A stretch of DNA of 36,684 nt from Oscillospiraceae bacterium (GCA_902799075.1 CADBYZ010000008.1:1-36684), one strand, 5' to 3'; numbered from the stretch's first letter, positions 6,947-15,614 are shown. The notes: a model not told the origin generated them from the sequence alone. A program made the numbers and translations.

Positions 6947-8554
6947 TCAATATCCGATCCCGCCGGCAAGGGCGCGCAGCAGCGCGGGACTTGCGAGGAT
7001 CTGCCAGCGGCCGTCGGTATAGGCCAGGGAAAGATCGAACTGCGTCTCGGCGTAGTAGGCGGGGGCGTTCTCCAGCACCACGTTCAGCGCCGCGAGATAC
7101 GCCTCGTTTGCGACCTCCGGCCGGTAGCGTCGGTTCTCGTCGTACACCTCGCTGACGGAGCGGCTCTGCACGATGGCCTCGGCCTGGCGCTGGGTCTCGT
7201 CGGCCACGGCCTGCTCGAGCCGCGCCAGATCCAGGTACGTAAAGCGCACCGGCTGTACTGCCTCCAGCTTCTCCGTGCGGCACTCGCCCGCGAGGGAATA
7301 GGAATAGCTCTCATGCAGGGCCTGCTGGATGCGCTGCCCGGCGGGGGAGGAGGGCGTCTCGGCAAGGCCGAGGTCGGAGTAGTCGCGCAGCTCCGTGTAG
7401 GCGGCGGGGTAGTTGCCGGAGCATATCGAGTCGAGGAAGCGGGTGACGCTCTGTGTGGGGTCGCCGCTGGGCTTTGCGTACACGGTGCCGTAATAGACCC
7501 CGGCCGCTGAAAGGGCCATGGCGGCGGCGCTCAGGACCAGGGCCAGGAGCAGCCCGATAAAGCGCGCGCGGTATTTGATGCACAGTACGATGGTCACGAT
7601 GAGCCCCACCAGCAGGAAGACGCCGATGGCCGCGGCGGGCACGATCATGGGAAGCTGCACCCGGTCGGGCGCGGCGGAGGCGGCGGGGGTGGGCGCGGGC
7701 GTCACAACGGGCACGGGCGTCGCCGGAACGGGGACAGGCGTCGGCTCCGGGGTGGGGGAGGGCTTGTTCGCCAGCTTTTCGGTGTACTCGCACATGGCGG
7801 TGCACCAGGCGCTCAGAAACTCCTCCGAGGTCGTGCTGCCGCGGGAGAAGACCACGATGGCGATGGGCTGGGTGGTGTAGCAGATGGCGCAGTCGTTCAG
7901 GATCAGGTCCTCCGCGATCCAGCCGGGCTTGTGCGCGATGCGGAAGCGCGGCTCATTGGTCTTGAAGAAGCGGTCGGTCATGGCCTTCTGCATGGTCTCG
8001 ATGATGTTGGGGAAGCGCTCGGGCTCACGGTACAGCAGGTCCAGGCAGTTGATGAACTCGCGGGGCGTGTACATGTTGACCATGGTCTGCTCCATGGGCT
8101 CGGATCCCGGCTCGACCCCGTAGTAGTGGGCGGTCTTCACGCGAAACTCGTTGTAGCCGCCGAGGAAGGTGTCGCAGAGGAAATAGGCGCGCTCGTTGCT
8201 CGAGTCGATGAGGATATCCTCCATGACGGAATCGAAGCTGAAGTACTGCTCATAGACGCTCCAGTCAATGCTGCCGTTATGAAGCTGCTCGGTGGCGTAC
8301 ATGCAAAGGGGCACCTTGAACATGCTGGCCGCGACGGCGTATTCGTCGCCCCGGATGTAGTGCTCCTCGCCGGTGACGAGGTTGCGGTAGCCCGCGTAGA
8401 TCTCGTACTCGCCGATACCGTATTTTTCCAGTACAGCGGCGCTGACGGTGTCCCAGTCGGGGTCGGTGTCCCCGGCGGCCAGGGCGCCGGTGCAGAGGCT
8501 CAGGCAGAGCAGCAGCGCGAAAACCGCGGCAAATATTCTTTGAAATGCTTTCAT
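6947..8554 (-). CDS. Membrane-anchored serine hydrolase, class A beta-lactamase fold, with extra C-terminal domain
   Basis: A 535-residue protein. A signal peptide (1-27, ending ALAA) leads into a penicillin-recognising domain (about 30-260) with the active-site tetrad S77-M-F-K80, an SSN triad at 118-120 in place of SDN, and HKPG (208-211) in the position of the KTG box. A Pro/Thr linker (265-297) follows, then two transmembrane helices (about 303-327 and 333-355) and a second extracellular domain (about 360-535) that looks like an NTF2-like or DUF4878-like fold. Peptidoglycan or another acyl substrate is likely; true beta-lactamase activity is not implied. It is the first gene of a three-gene operon. 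A related protein lies at 21151-22680. Confidence 0.8.
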   Translation of the reverse strand: MKAFQRIFAAVFALLLCLSLCTGALAAGDTDPDWDTVSAAVLEKYGIGEYEIYAGYRNLVTGEEHYIRGDEYAVAASMFKVPLCMYATEQLHNGSIDWSVYEQYFSFDSVMEDILIDSSNERAYFLCDTFLGGYNEFRVKTAHYYGVEPGSEPMEQTMVNMYTPREFINCLDLLYREPERFPNIIETMQKAMTDRFFKTNEPRFRIAHKPGWIAEDLILNDCAICYTTQPIAIVVFSRGSTTSEEFLSAWCTAMCEYTEKLANKPSPTPEPTPVPVPATPVPVVTPAPTPAASAAPDRVQLPMIVPAAAIGVFLLVGLIVTIVLCIKYRARFIGLLLALVLSAAAMALSAAGVYYGTVYAKPSGDPTQSVTRFLDSICSGNYPAAYTELRDYSDLGLAETPSSPAGQRIQQALHESYSYSLAGECRTEKLEAVQPVRFTYLDLARLEQAVADETQRQAEAIVQSRSVSEVYDENRRYRPEVANEAYLAALNVVLENAPAYYAETQFDLSLAYTDGRWQILASPALLRALAGGIGY

Positions 8555-8595
8555 GCAAACACTCCGATATGTTCGATGTTGTATTAAACTAAAAT

Positions 8596-8624
8596 ATTTT
8601 ATCAGTAATACGGGAATATTGCAA
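8596..8624 (-). promoter_or_regulatory. Sigma-A promoter of the serine hydrolase operon
   Basis: On the minus strand, TTGCAA (8624-8619), a 17-base spacer and TAAAAT (8601-8596), about 42 bases upstream of the ATG at 8554. CGGAG serves as the ribosome binding site. Confidence 0.7.
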
Positions 8625-8646
8625 GTGCCGGAGCGAGAAATTCAGC

Positions 8647-9363
8647 TTATTTTCGACGGGAAAAATTCAGCTTCGACGCGGCGCGGGAGAAAAGCGAGGG
8701 CTTTTTGGAAATTTCCCCCTGTTCTTCCTCCGTCAGCCCCAGAAATTTGAGCACCGCGATCTGCGGCTCCATGTCGGCGGTGATAGTGATGCGGTCGGTG
8801 TCGTAGTGCCGGACCATGCCGGGGGTGTAATGCTTGGTCAGCTCCTCCACATGTTCGAGCCTGCGCGGGCCGCGATTGCCGTCGCGGTAGTGCATGGGGA
8901 TGAGCACCTTGGGGAAAAGCTCCTCGGCCAGGCGGAAGACCTCCTGAGACGGAAGCGCCGTGCAGGACCCGGCGGTGATCATCATGGCGTCAAGGTCATA
9001 GAGTTTGTGCGCCTGCTCCCCGGTGAGCGGCGCGCCGATGTCGCCCATGTGGGCAACGCGTATCCCGTCCGCTTCGATGAGGTGGATGAGGCAGCTGCCG
9101 CGCATGATGCCGCACACCGTGTCGTGCCAGACCTCCATGGGGGTGATGGTAAAGGGGCAGTCGCTCTCGGGCCTGCCGGAGAGCACGATGCCGGGGGTGT
9201 AGTTGTGGCCGTAGCTGTCGTGGCTGATGAGGAGCTTGTCCGCCTTCACGCCCCGCAGCTTCGGGTAGCCGGGGATATAGTCCGCGTTATAGGGGTCGAT
9301 TGCCAGCGTGTACCCGTTATGGGTAATGGTAAAGCAGGCATGTCCCAGCCAGCGTATTTCCAT
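8647..9363 (-). CDS. MBL-fold metallo-hydrolase (UlaG/UPF0173-like) with an altered metal motif
   Basis: A 238-residue protein with the metallo-beta-lactamase fold order seen in UlaG-like hydrolases: an N-terminal IRWLGHACF strand, AIDPYN, a metal loop, VAHMGDIG (His/Asp ligands) and a final MHYRDGN histidine loop. The usual HxHxDH loop reads H48-D-S-Y-G-H53, so the second histidine and the aspartate are replaced by Ser and Gly. This removes ligands of at least one zinc and may alter or abolish activity. The ATG follows AGGAGG at 8 bases. The gene is downstream of the TPR/DUF4037 pair on the same strand, separated by a hairpin repeat. The substrate is unknown. Confidence 0.8.
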   Translation of the reverse strand: MEIRWLGHACFTITHNGYTLAIDPYNADYIPGYPKLRGVKADKLLISHDSYGHNYTPGIVLSGRPESDCPFTITPMEVWHDTVCGIMRGSCLIHLIEADGIRVAHMGDIGAPLTGEQAHKLYDLDAMMITAGSCTALPSQEVFRLAEELFPKVLIPMHYRDGNRGPRRLEHVEELTKHYTPGMVRHYDTDRITITADMEPQIAVLKFLGLTEEEQGEISKKPSLFSRAASKLNFSRRK

Positions 9364-9386
9364 GGTGCATTCCTCCTGTTTTTCTT

Positions 9387-9430
9387 GCCTCCCCCCTCTT
9401 GGGGAGGTGCCGCGAAGCGGCGGAGAGGGT
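9387..9430. repeat. REP-like double hairpin element
   Basis: Two adjacent GC-rich hairpins: CCTCCCC (9388-9394) with GGGGAGG (9401-9407), and GCCGC (9409-9413) with GCGGC (9417-9421), followed by GGAGAGGGT. Elements of this shape are common dispersed repeats in Clostridia. It sits at the 3' end of the DUF4037 gene and could act as a weak terminator or mRNA stabiliser. Confidence 0.6.
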
Positions 9431-10353
9431 CATCCTTCCATGATGTGCATCGCCCTTAATTCTGGGCTTTCGATGCGGCTTGCGATCTCAAAGGCGTGGG
9501 GCTCGAGATAGTCCCAGCTCCCGTGCGTCAGGTGCTGCGCTTTGAGCTCCTTCACCACGGCGGCGCAGATGTCCTCGACGACGGCGGACTTGAGGACGCG
9601 GCCCTGCCCGTCGTTTTCCGCTGTCAGCAGAAATTCCAGCGCGTCCTTCATTCCGGCGAGGATTTCGAGCCCCTCCATGCCCCGAAGCTGCCACTTGTAA
9701 TAGGGCATGTGGCGGCGGTTGAGAAGATAGATCGCCTCACAGGCGCTGTTCACAAACTCCGTCATGGCGAGCATCGCGGCCCCGTATTCTAAGTGCCGCA
9801 CGCAGCGGGGGTAATTATACTGCCCGGCCTGGGCCATGGTGATCACGCGCGCTGCCAGCTTTTTGAGCCGCACATCCTCCGGCATGCCGTGCAGGAGCGT
9901 CTCGCGTATCCCGGTAAAGAGCCCCTGATCGTCGCGGAAAACGGCCCCGTTGGTGGCCTCCGCCAGCGCGTGAGAGGGGAGGGACAGCCATTGCAGGTCG
10001 CTCTCCGGCGCGCCCGCACACCCGGTATAGCGGCTGTAGAAATCGCCGATGCGCCGCACGCCGCGGCTTGTTTCGCTCAGGGCGCTGCGCTCTTTCGCTT
10101 TCTGAAACGGGAGCGCCCGGTAGGCGCGGGCAAGCTGCACCCCGATCGCCCGGTCGGTCTCATCGTCCACCCAGAGGCAGAAGCCCTCGGGAAAGTCATG
10201 GTCGCGCGACAGCTCGTCGTCAAAGCCGAAGCACTCCGAGCCGTGGCCCGCAAGGCCGACGGCAATGCGCCCGGCCCAGTTTGGGAACAGCCGTTCGATC
10301 ATATCGACGCCGAAGCGCTCATAGAGCCTGCGAGCCTCTTCAAGTCCCTGCAT
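9430..10353 (-). CDS. DUF4037 domain-containing protein
   Basis: A 307-residue soluble protein matching DUF4037, a nucleotidyltransferase-like family. The N-terminal part carries VGLAGHGSECFGFDDELSRDHDF, in which a Gly-Ser patch and a D-D pair sit where nucleotidyltransferases bind metal and nucleotide. The rest is alpha-helical. No experimentally proven reaction is known to me. The ATG at 10353 lies inside the TPR gene's end (14-base overlap) with GGAG at about 9 bases, so the two are coupled. DUF4037 proteins are often encoded next to a TPR protein, as here, which points to a two-component complex. Confidence 0.82.
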   Translation of the reverse strand: MQGLEEARRLYERFGVDMIERLFPNWAGRIAVGLAGHGSECFGFDDELSRDHDFPEGFCLWVDDETDRAIGVQLARAYRALPFQKAKERSALSETSRGVRRIGDFYSRYTGCAGAPESDLQWLSLPSHALAEATNGAVFRDDQGLFTGIRETLLHGMPEDVRLKKLAARVITMAQAGQYNYPRCVRHLEYGAAMLAMTEFVNSACEAIYLLNRRHMPYYKWQLRGMEGLEILAGMKDALEFLLTAENDGQGRVLKSAVVEDICAAVVKELKAQHLTHGSWDYLEPHAFEIASRIESPELRAMHIMEG

Positions 10354-11155
10354 AGATCTTCTCCGCCCTTTCCCGAAGCTCCTTCGCGTAGAGAAAGTAG
10401 CCGTAATAATCGAAAGTCGGCGCGCACTTGGAGATCGTGAAGGCGTGGTAGCCGTCCCGCGGCAGGCCGGGCGCGTTGAGCAGGTCCCAGGCCATCTCCA
10501 GGCAGTCCCCGATGCGCTCGTCCTCGAGGTCGCGCTTTCCGTACATCTCTGCGAGATTGCACCAGGTCACGGCGCTGTCGTTTTCCGGGTGCTCGGTCTG
10601 CTCGATGGTCTTGAGCGCCAGCATGAAAAAGCGCTCGGCGCTGGCCACGTCGTCAATGTCGTCATAGCTCAGGGCCATATTGTTGTAAAGCCCCGCAAAG
10701 CGGTAGTCATTGGGGTCGAGATTGTCGGCATAGACCCGGGCCACATGGGTAAAGATGGGGATGGACTCGGAGGCATGCCCGAAGGCCTTGAGGGTCGTGG
10801 CGGCGTTCAAGAGGATCGTCGCTCCTGACACGGTGCGGCCCAGGCGGTGGACACGGATAATGTCCAGCGCGTGATTGACGGCATCCAGGGCCTTGTCCTT
10901 CTCCTGGGTGCGGCGGTACTGGCCCAGAAGCTCGTTTGTGACGCTCAGCTCCGCGCGCCAGTCGCCGCCCTGCTTCGCGGTCTGAAGCGCCTGCTCCAGC
11001 AGATCGCGGGCGTCATGCTCGCGGCCCTGATTGCACAGAGCGTCAAAGCGCTCGATGAGCTTCGGCACATCGAGTGCCTGCGGGCAGCGCGCCGCGTCCG
11101 GCGTGCCGGTATACTGCGTCGTATCAAAAATGCAGCAGAATTCGTTGTGGTCCAT
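10340..11155 (-). CDS. Tetratricopeptide repeat protein, DUF4037 partner
   Basis: A 271-residue soluble protein made of helix pairs with TPR-like spacing from about residue 35 to 235. Examples are segments with A..LL..A, LLGQYRRTQEKDKALDAV, LYNNMALSYDDIDDVASAE and WCNLAEMYGKR. TPR proteins act as scaffolds for protein-protein contacts. There is no signal peptide or membrane helix, so it is cytoplasmic. It starts at ATG 11155 with AAGGA upstream and overlaps the next gene, DUF4037, by 14 bases. It is driven by a promoter divergent from the YyaL-like gene. Confidence 0.82.
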   Translation of the reverse strand: MDHNEFCCIFDTTQYTGTPDAARCPQALDVPKLIERFDALCNQGREHDARDLLEQALQTAKQGGDWRAELSVTNELLGQYRRTQEKDKALDAVNHALDIIRVHRLGRTVSGATILLNAATTLKAFGHASESIPIFTHVARVYADNLDPNDYRFAGLYNNMALSYDDIDDVASAERFFMLALKTIEQTEHPENDSAVTWCNLAEMYGKRDLEDERIGDCLEMAWDLLNAPGLPRDGYHAFTISKCAPTFDYYGYFLYAKELRERAEKIYAGT

Positions 11156-11186
11156 TTTAGTTCATCCTTAAAGGTATAATCGACTC

Positions 11187-11215
11187 ATTATACCACACTC
11201 TTTGAAACCCGCCAA
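11187..11215 (-). promoter_or_regulatory. Sigma-A promoter of the TPR-DUF4037 operon
   Basis: On the minus strand, TTGGCG (11215-11210), a 17-base spacer and TATAAT (11192-11187). It is back-to-back with the promoter of the YyaL-like gene; the two -35 boxes are only 7 bases apart. Confidence 0.75.
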
Positions 11216-11222
11216 CAGTGTC

Positions 11223-11251
11223 TTGCAAGAAACGCGCCGAATGGGTATAAT
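11223..11251 (+). promoter_or_regulatory. Sigma-A promoter of the YyaL-like gene
   Basis: TTGCAA (11223-11228), a 17-base spacer and TATAAT (11246-11251), 30 bases upstream of the ATG at 11282, with GGGAGA as the ribosome binding site. Confidence 0.78.
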
Positions 11252-11281
11252 AAACAAAAACGAATACAAGGGAGAACACCC

Positions 11282-13252
11282 ATGAGCAATCGACTGATAT
11301 ACGAAAAATCCCCCTATCTGCGTCAGCACGCGGAAAACCCGGTGGACTGGTACCCCTGGGGCGCGGAGGCCTTCGAAAAGGCAAAGCGGGAGGACAAGCC
11401 CGTCTTTCTCTCCATCGGCTATTCCACCTGCCACTGGTGCCATGTGATGGCGCATGAATCCTTCGAGGATCAGGGCGTGGCCGAGATCCTGAACCGTTCT
11501 TATGTCCCCGTCAAGGTCGACCGCGAGGAGCGGCCCGACGTTGACAGTGTCTATATGCAGGCCTGCGTCGCGGCAAACGGCAGCGGCGGCTGGCCCCTGA
11601 CCGCGATCCTGACGCCGGAGCAGGAGCCCTTTTTCATCGGCACCTACTTCCCGAAGGAAAACCGCGGCGGGCGCATGGGCCTGCGCTTCCTGCTCACGGC
11701 GATCGCCGAGAAGTGGAGCGAGGACCGGGAGGAGCTTCTGCACACAGCGAGCGAGATGACCGCGTACCTCCGCCAGGAGACCGAGACGGGCGAGGCGGCG
11801 GAAGACCTGCCGCGCAGGGCCATGGAGCAGCTCATGAGCTCCTACGACAAGGAGTACGGCGGCTTCGGCTGGTCGACCAAATTCCCGTCGCCCCACAACC
11901 TCCTGTTCCTGATGGAATACGCCGCCGCCAAAAGCGACCGCAAACCCCGCGAAGCAGTCGAGCATACCCTTCGCCAGATGTACCGCGGCGGCATCTATGA
12001 CCACTTCGGCGGCGGCTTCTGCCGCTACTCGACCGACCGCGAATGGCTCAAGCCCCACTTTGAAAAGACCCTCTATGATAACGCCCTGCTCGCCCTGACG
12101 TACACCGAGGCCTGGCAGGACGGGCACATGGCCCTCTGGCGCGAGACGGCGGAAAACGCGCTCGACTACTGCCTGCGCGAGCTAAAGTCACCCGACGGCG
12201 GCTTCTACAGCGGCCAGGACGCCGACAGCGACGGGCAAGAGGGCGCCTATTATCTCTTCACGCCCGAGGAGGTTTCCGAGGTCTTGGGCGCGGAGGCGGG
12301 CAAACATTTCTGCGAGTGCTACGACATCACCGCCGAGGGCAACTTCCACGGTAAGAGCATCCCGAACCTCCTGCTTAACAACCGCTGGAGCTTCCTGCCC
12401 GAGGGCTACGACGAGTACCGCGAACGCCTGCGCGAGTACCGGGCCGGGCGCATGGCGCTCTTTACCGACAACAAGATTTTGGCGGGCTGGAACGGCTTGA
12501 TGCTCATGGCCCTCTCCCGCGCGGCGAATGCCTTCGGCGACCGGCGCTATCTGCTGGAGGCGCAGGAGCTAGCGGCCTTTCTCCTCAGCAGCATGCGCGA
12601 AGACGGCAGGCTCAGGGCGAGACTCTGCGACGGGGAGCTGCGCTTTGACGCAAGCCTCAGCGATCACGTCTTCTGCGCCCTCGGCCTTCTCGAGCTCTAC
12701 GCCGCGGACTTTGACCCGCAGCACCTCCTGGACGCCGAAGCCCTCGCCGGGGAGCTCAAGCGCTTTGCCGACCCCCGGGGCGGGTACTTCGACACCCCCG
12801 CCGACGGGGAAAAGCTTATCCTCCGCCCGAAGGAGACCCAGGACGGGGCCCTGCCCTGCGGCAACAGTGCGGCGGCGGTCCTGTTCGACAGGCTCTTTCG
12901 GCTCACGGCGGAGAAAATGTGGCGCGAGGCGCTGGATCAGCAGCTCGGCTTTTTGAAGGCTGCCGCGGGGCAGTACCCCGCGTCGAACACCTACGGCCTC
13001 ACGGCGCTGATGCTCGCTGACGGCCCGGGGCGCGAGACCGTGGCCGTCCTGCCGGACGAACACTTCCCCGATGAGCTCAAAGCGATCCTGCGCAAGTGGT
13101 CGCCGGAGACGGCGGTGCTGGTCAAGACCCCGGCCAACGCCGAACTGCTCGCCGCCGCCGCGCCCTTCACCGGCTCCATGGCGCTCAAAAACGGCAGGCC
13201 CACCTACTATATCTGCACCGACGGGGCCTGTGCCCTGCCGGTGAACCTGTGA
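11282..13252 (+). CDS. Thioredoxin-domain / DUF255 protein, YyaL (SPATA20) family
   Basis: A 656-residue protein of the widespread YyaL/SPATA20 family. The N-terminal 170 residues are a thioredoxin-like DUF255 domain with the hallmark [15 protein letters not shown] opening, a C50-H-W-C53 redox motif, VDREERPD and GGWPLT. The remainder is an (alpha/alpha) barrel resembling glycosidases and epimerases, with [17 protein letters not shown] and FYSGQDADS segments. The biochemical role of the family is not settled. Length and motifs are typical and complete. The ATG has GGGAGA upstream. The lipoprotein gene follows after 17 bases. Confidence 0.9.
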   Translation: MSNRLIYEKSPYLRQHAENPVDWYPWGAEAFEKAKREDKPVFLSIGYSTCHWCHVMAHESFEDQGVAEILNRSYVPVKVDREERPDVDSVYMQACVAANGSGGWPLTAILTPEQEPFFIGTYFPKENRGGRMGLRFLLTAIAEKWSEDREELLHTASEMTAYLRQETETGEAAEDLPRRAMEQLMSSYDKEYGGFGWSTKFPSPHNLLFLMEYAAAKSDRKPREAVEHTLRQMYRGGIYDHFGGGFCRYSTDREWLKPHFEKTLYDNALLALTYTEAWQDGHMALWRETAENALDYCLRELKSPDGGFYSGQDADSDGQEGAYYLFTPEEVSEVLGAEAGKHFCECYDITAEGNFHGKSIPNLLLNNRWSFLPEGYDEYRERLREYRAGRMALFTDNKILAGWNGLMLMALSRAANAFGDRRYLLEAQELAAFLLSSMREDGRLRARLCDGELRFDASLSDHVFCALGLLELYAADFDPQHLLDAEALAGELKRFADPRGGYFDTPADGEKLILRPKETQDGALPCGNSAAAVLFDRLFRLTAEKMWREALDQQLGFLKAAAGQYPASNTYGLTALMLADGPGRETVAVLPDEHFPDELKAILRKWSPETAVLVKTPANAELLAAAAPFTGSMALKNGRPTYYICTDGACALPVNL

Positions 13253-13269
13253 GCGGGGGTGAACATAGA

Positions 13270-13869
13270 ATGAAGCGCGTCCTTGCCCTGGTGCTGGCGC
13301 TGTGCATGGCGCTGTGCCTCACCGGATGCAAACGGAAAAACAAAAAGGAGTCGGCCCCGGTCCCGCCCCCGGTCCCGACGCCGACACCCAACGAGGTCTT
13401 CGAGGTCAAAATGACCCTCGATAACCTCTATACCTATTTTGATTACAAGGAATACCGTGCCGATATCCGGGACGAAAACACGAGCGAGATCAATTCCTCC
13501 ACCATCGCCTACGGCCTCCAGCTCAAGCCCCAGTTCACCGCCGCAAACGACGGTGAGCACAGGGACACCATGACCCTCCGCTTTGAGGCGGACGGTGTGG
13601 TGATGAGCGGGGACTTTCAGATCAACTTCAATGACCTCACCTTCACCGGCTATATGGACACCAGCGAGCGCGTGCGTGTGAGCGAAACGCTGCACTTCTG
13701 GCCCAAGGGCGACAGAACAACCACCTGGGCCTTCGGCAACTACTCCGGCACCAACATCATGTACTTTGAGACCTTCCGCGTCACCGAGGTCACGGGCAGC
13801 GTCTTTCTCAAAATGGCTGACCTCAACGCTACCCCGACCCCGACCTTCATCCCGCACCCGGAAGTATAA
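13270..13869 (+). CDS. Small lipoprotein, function unknown
   Basis: A 199-residue protein. The ATG at 13270 follows GGGGGTG at about 7 bases and opens a signal peptide (MKRVLALVLALCMALCLTGC) with the lipobox L-T-G-C, so Cys20 should be lipidated. A Lys-rich stretch and a Pro/Thr linker lead into a beta-strand-rich domain of about 150 residues that contains no cysteine. I recognise no named family. The reading frame extends upstream to 13096, but that part overlaps the YyaL-like gene and lacks a signal peptide. It is probably co-transcribed with YyaL and ends at a strong terminator. Confidence 0.8.
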   Translation: MKRVLALVLALCMALCLTGCKRKNKKESAPVPPPVPTPTPNEVFEVKMTLDNLYTYFDYKEYRADIRDENTSEINSSTIAYGLQLKPQFTAANDGEHRDTMTLRFEADGVVMSGDFQINFNDLTFTGYMDTSERVRVSETLHFWPKGDRTTTWAFGNYSGTNIMYFETFRVTEVTGSVFLKMADLNATPTPTFIPHPEV

Positions 13870-13877
13870 CTTGACAA

Positions 13878-13922
13878 GGCGCTCAAATGCGGGTGTAGTC
13901 ATCGCGTTTGAGCGCCTTTTTT
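13878..13922 (+). terminator. Rho-independent terminator after the lipoprotein gene
   Basis: A 14-bp stem (13878-13891 with 13903-13916, one G-U pair), an 11-base loop and T6 (13917-13922). It lies 8 bases after the lipoprotein stop codon. Confidence 0.9.
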
Positions 13923-13957
13923 CAATATCATTTTATCTATATATGGTGGTGAAATCC

Positions 13958-15130
13958 GTGCAGGACGAAGCAAGAATCAAAGAAAAGCTCGCCTACATCT
14001 GCAAGCAGTTCCGTCTGCCGGGGGAGCTGATCCTCTATCGTCTGATCCCCAACGGACATATCAATACGGCCTATTACGTGGCCCTCTACGACGGGAAGGA
14101 GGTCCGCCAGTTCCTGGTGCAGAAGGTCAACTGGTATGTCTTCCGCGACCCCGTCAGCATGATGCACAGCATTGACCTCATCACGCGGCACATCATGTCG
14201 AAGGAGCGCACCCTGGAGCGCCGCCGCAGGCTCCACTTCCACCACACGGCGGAGGGGAACAATTACCTCATCCTGCGCGAGCATCCCGACGGCAGCTATT
14301 ACCTGTCCGACACCCTCAACTCGAACGACGAAAACGAGACCGCCGAGTTCTGGCGGCTGTATAACTTCATCGAAAACTCCGTCTCCTTCGAGACCGCCGA
14401 GGGGCAGACCGAGGTCCTGCGCATGTCGGGCAAGGCCTTCGGCAAGTTCAACCGCCAGCTCCAGGACTTTGACGCCACCGAGCTTGTGGAGTCCATCCCG
14501 CACTTCCACGATACCGTCTACCGCATGGAGACCTTCTTCCGCAACGTCGAGGAAGACCCCCTTGGCAGGGCGAAGGACGCGCGGCGGGAGATCGAGACCA
14601 TCCGCGAAAACCGCGACTTTGCCGGTACGCTCTGCCGCCAGATCGACGCGGGGGAGCTTCCCATCCGCGTCACCCACAACGACACCAAGACCAACAACAT
14701 CCTCTTTGACCGCGACACCCTCGACCCGCTGGTCATCATCGACCTTGACACCTGTATGCCCGGCCTTGCCTGCTACGACTTCGGCGACACCATCCGCTTT
14801 GCCGCCTGCACGGCGGAGGAAGACGAGCCGGACGAGAGCAAAATGAAGCTTGACCTGGACCTGTTCCGGGCCTACGCGGAGGGGTATCTGTCGCAGATGG
14901 GGGACGTTCTTTCCGATAAGGAGCTCAAATCCCTCGCCGCCGGGGCCGCCGTCATCACGCTGGAGCTTGCCTCCCGCTTTTTGGGCGACTATCTCATCGG
15001 TGACAAGTATTTCCGCATCGACTACCCCGAGCACAACCTGGTGCGCGCAAAGGCCCAGCTCGCGCTGTTCCGGGACATGATGCTGCACATGGACGACATG
15101 CAGGCCATCATCGCCGCGTGCCGAAAATAA
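13958..15130 (+). CDS. APH-fold sugar kinase, NahK-like
   Basis: A 390-residue aminoglycoside-phosphotransferase-fold kinase. The catalytic loop is THNDTKTNN (catalytic Asp about residue 242) and the metal-binding motif is IDLDT (about 262-264), followed by PGLACYDFGD. This set and the N-terminal PNGHINTAYYV nucleotide loop resemble N-acetylhexosamine 1-kinase (NahK), which phosphorylates GlcNAc/GalNAc at C1, rather than antibiotic kinases. I chose GTG 13958 because GGTGG lies 8 bases upstream. The in-frame ATG at 13943 has no ribosome binding site but remains possible. It converges on ogt with a 3-base gap, and its terminator lies inside the ogt coding sequence. The actual sugar is not determined. 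Confidence 0.8.
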   Translation: MQDEARIKEKLAYICKQFRLPGELILYRLIPNGHINTAYYVALYDGKEVRQFLVQKVNWYVFRDPVSMMHSIDLITRHIMSKERTLERRRRLHFHHTAEGNNYLILREHPDGSYYLSDTLNSNDENETAEFWRLYNFIENSVSFETAEGQTEVLRMSGKAFGKFNRQLQDFDATELVESIPHFHDTVYRMETFFRNVEEDPLGRAKDARREIETIRENRDFAGTLCRQIDAGELPIRVTHNDTKTNNILFDRDTLDPLVIIDLDTCMPGLACYDFGDTIRFAACTAEEDEPDESKMKLDLDLFRAYAEGYLSQMGDVLSDKELKSLAAGAAVITLELASRFLGDYLIGDKYFRIDYPEHNLVRAKAQLALFRDMMLHMDDMQAIIAACRK

Positions 15131-15133
15131 AAA

Positions 15134-15613
15134 CTATTTCGCAGTCTGCTCCAACGCGAGCAGGCTGCGTTTTTTATCCACGCCGCCCGCGTAGCCCGTG
15201 AGACTGCCGTCCGCGCCGAGGACACGGTGACAGGGGATAAGGAGCGAGACGGGATTGCGCCCCACCGCGCCGCCGACCGCCTGGGCGGACTTGCAGCCGA
15301 GCTTCTTTGCGATTTCCCCATAAGTTGTGGTGTGCCCATAGGGGATCGCGAGCAGCGCGTCCCAGACCCTGCGGCGAAACGCCGACCCGCGCGGGGAAAG
15401 CTCCGGGGTAAAATCCGGGACCTCTCCGCCGAAGTAGAGGTCCAGCCAGCGCACGGCCTCGTCAAAGACCGGGAGCCGCTTTTCCACGTGCTCTGTGTCC
15501 AGCGTGTCGGCAAAATATTTCTGTCCGTCGAACCAGAGCCCGGTCAGAGCCTCCCCGTCGCTGGAAAGCGTAATGCCGCCGAGCGGGGAGTCGTAATGAC
15601 AGGTATAGTCCAT
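15134..15613 (-). CDS. ogt: Methylated-DNA--protein-cysteine S-methyltransferase
   Basis: A 159-residue DNA repair protein that removes alkyl groups from O6-alkylguanine by transferring them to its own cysteine. The active site is PCHRV with Cys128. The helix-turn-helix and arginine-finger region TTYGEIAKKLGCKSAQAVGGAVGRNP is intact, and the domain order (small N-terminal domain, then the DNA-binding domain) and length match Ogt/AdaB-type single-domain enzymes. The ATG at 15613 follows AAGGAG and begins 1 base after the HxlR stop, so the two genes are co-transcribed. Whether HxlR regulates ogt is unknown. Confidence 0.95.
   Translation of the reverse strand: MDYTCHYDSPLGGITLSSDGEALTGLWFDGQKYFADTLDTEHVEKRLPVFDEAVRWLDLYFGGEVPDFTPELSPRGSAFRRRVWDALLAIPYGHTTTYGEIAKKLGCKSAQAVGGAVGRNPVSLLIPCHRVLGADGSLTGYAGGVDKKRSLLALEQTAK
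15140..15175 (+). terminator. Terminator embedded in the 3' end of ogt
   Basis: CGCAG-t-CTGCTC (15140-15151) pairs with GAGCAG-g-CTGCG (15158-15169), followed by T6 (15170-15175). It ends the plus-strand sugar kinase transcript while lying inside the last codons of the minus-strand ogt gene. On the minus strand the same stem is followed by a T-rich run after the stop codon, so it may serve both directions. Confidence 0.85.
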
Positions 15614-15614
15614 T

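Noticed and set aside
5438-7510. 690-codon plus-strand open frame
   Set aside because: It is antisense to the glycosidase and serine hydrolase genes, is Gly/Val-rich without a recognisable domain, and results from the high GC content of the true genes.
13958-15130. Aminoglycoside resistance phosphotransferase
   Set aside because: The catalytic loop and its surroundings resemble N-acetylhexosamine 1-kinase rather than APH resistance enzymes, and there is no mobile context.
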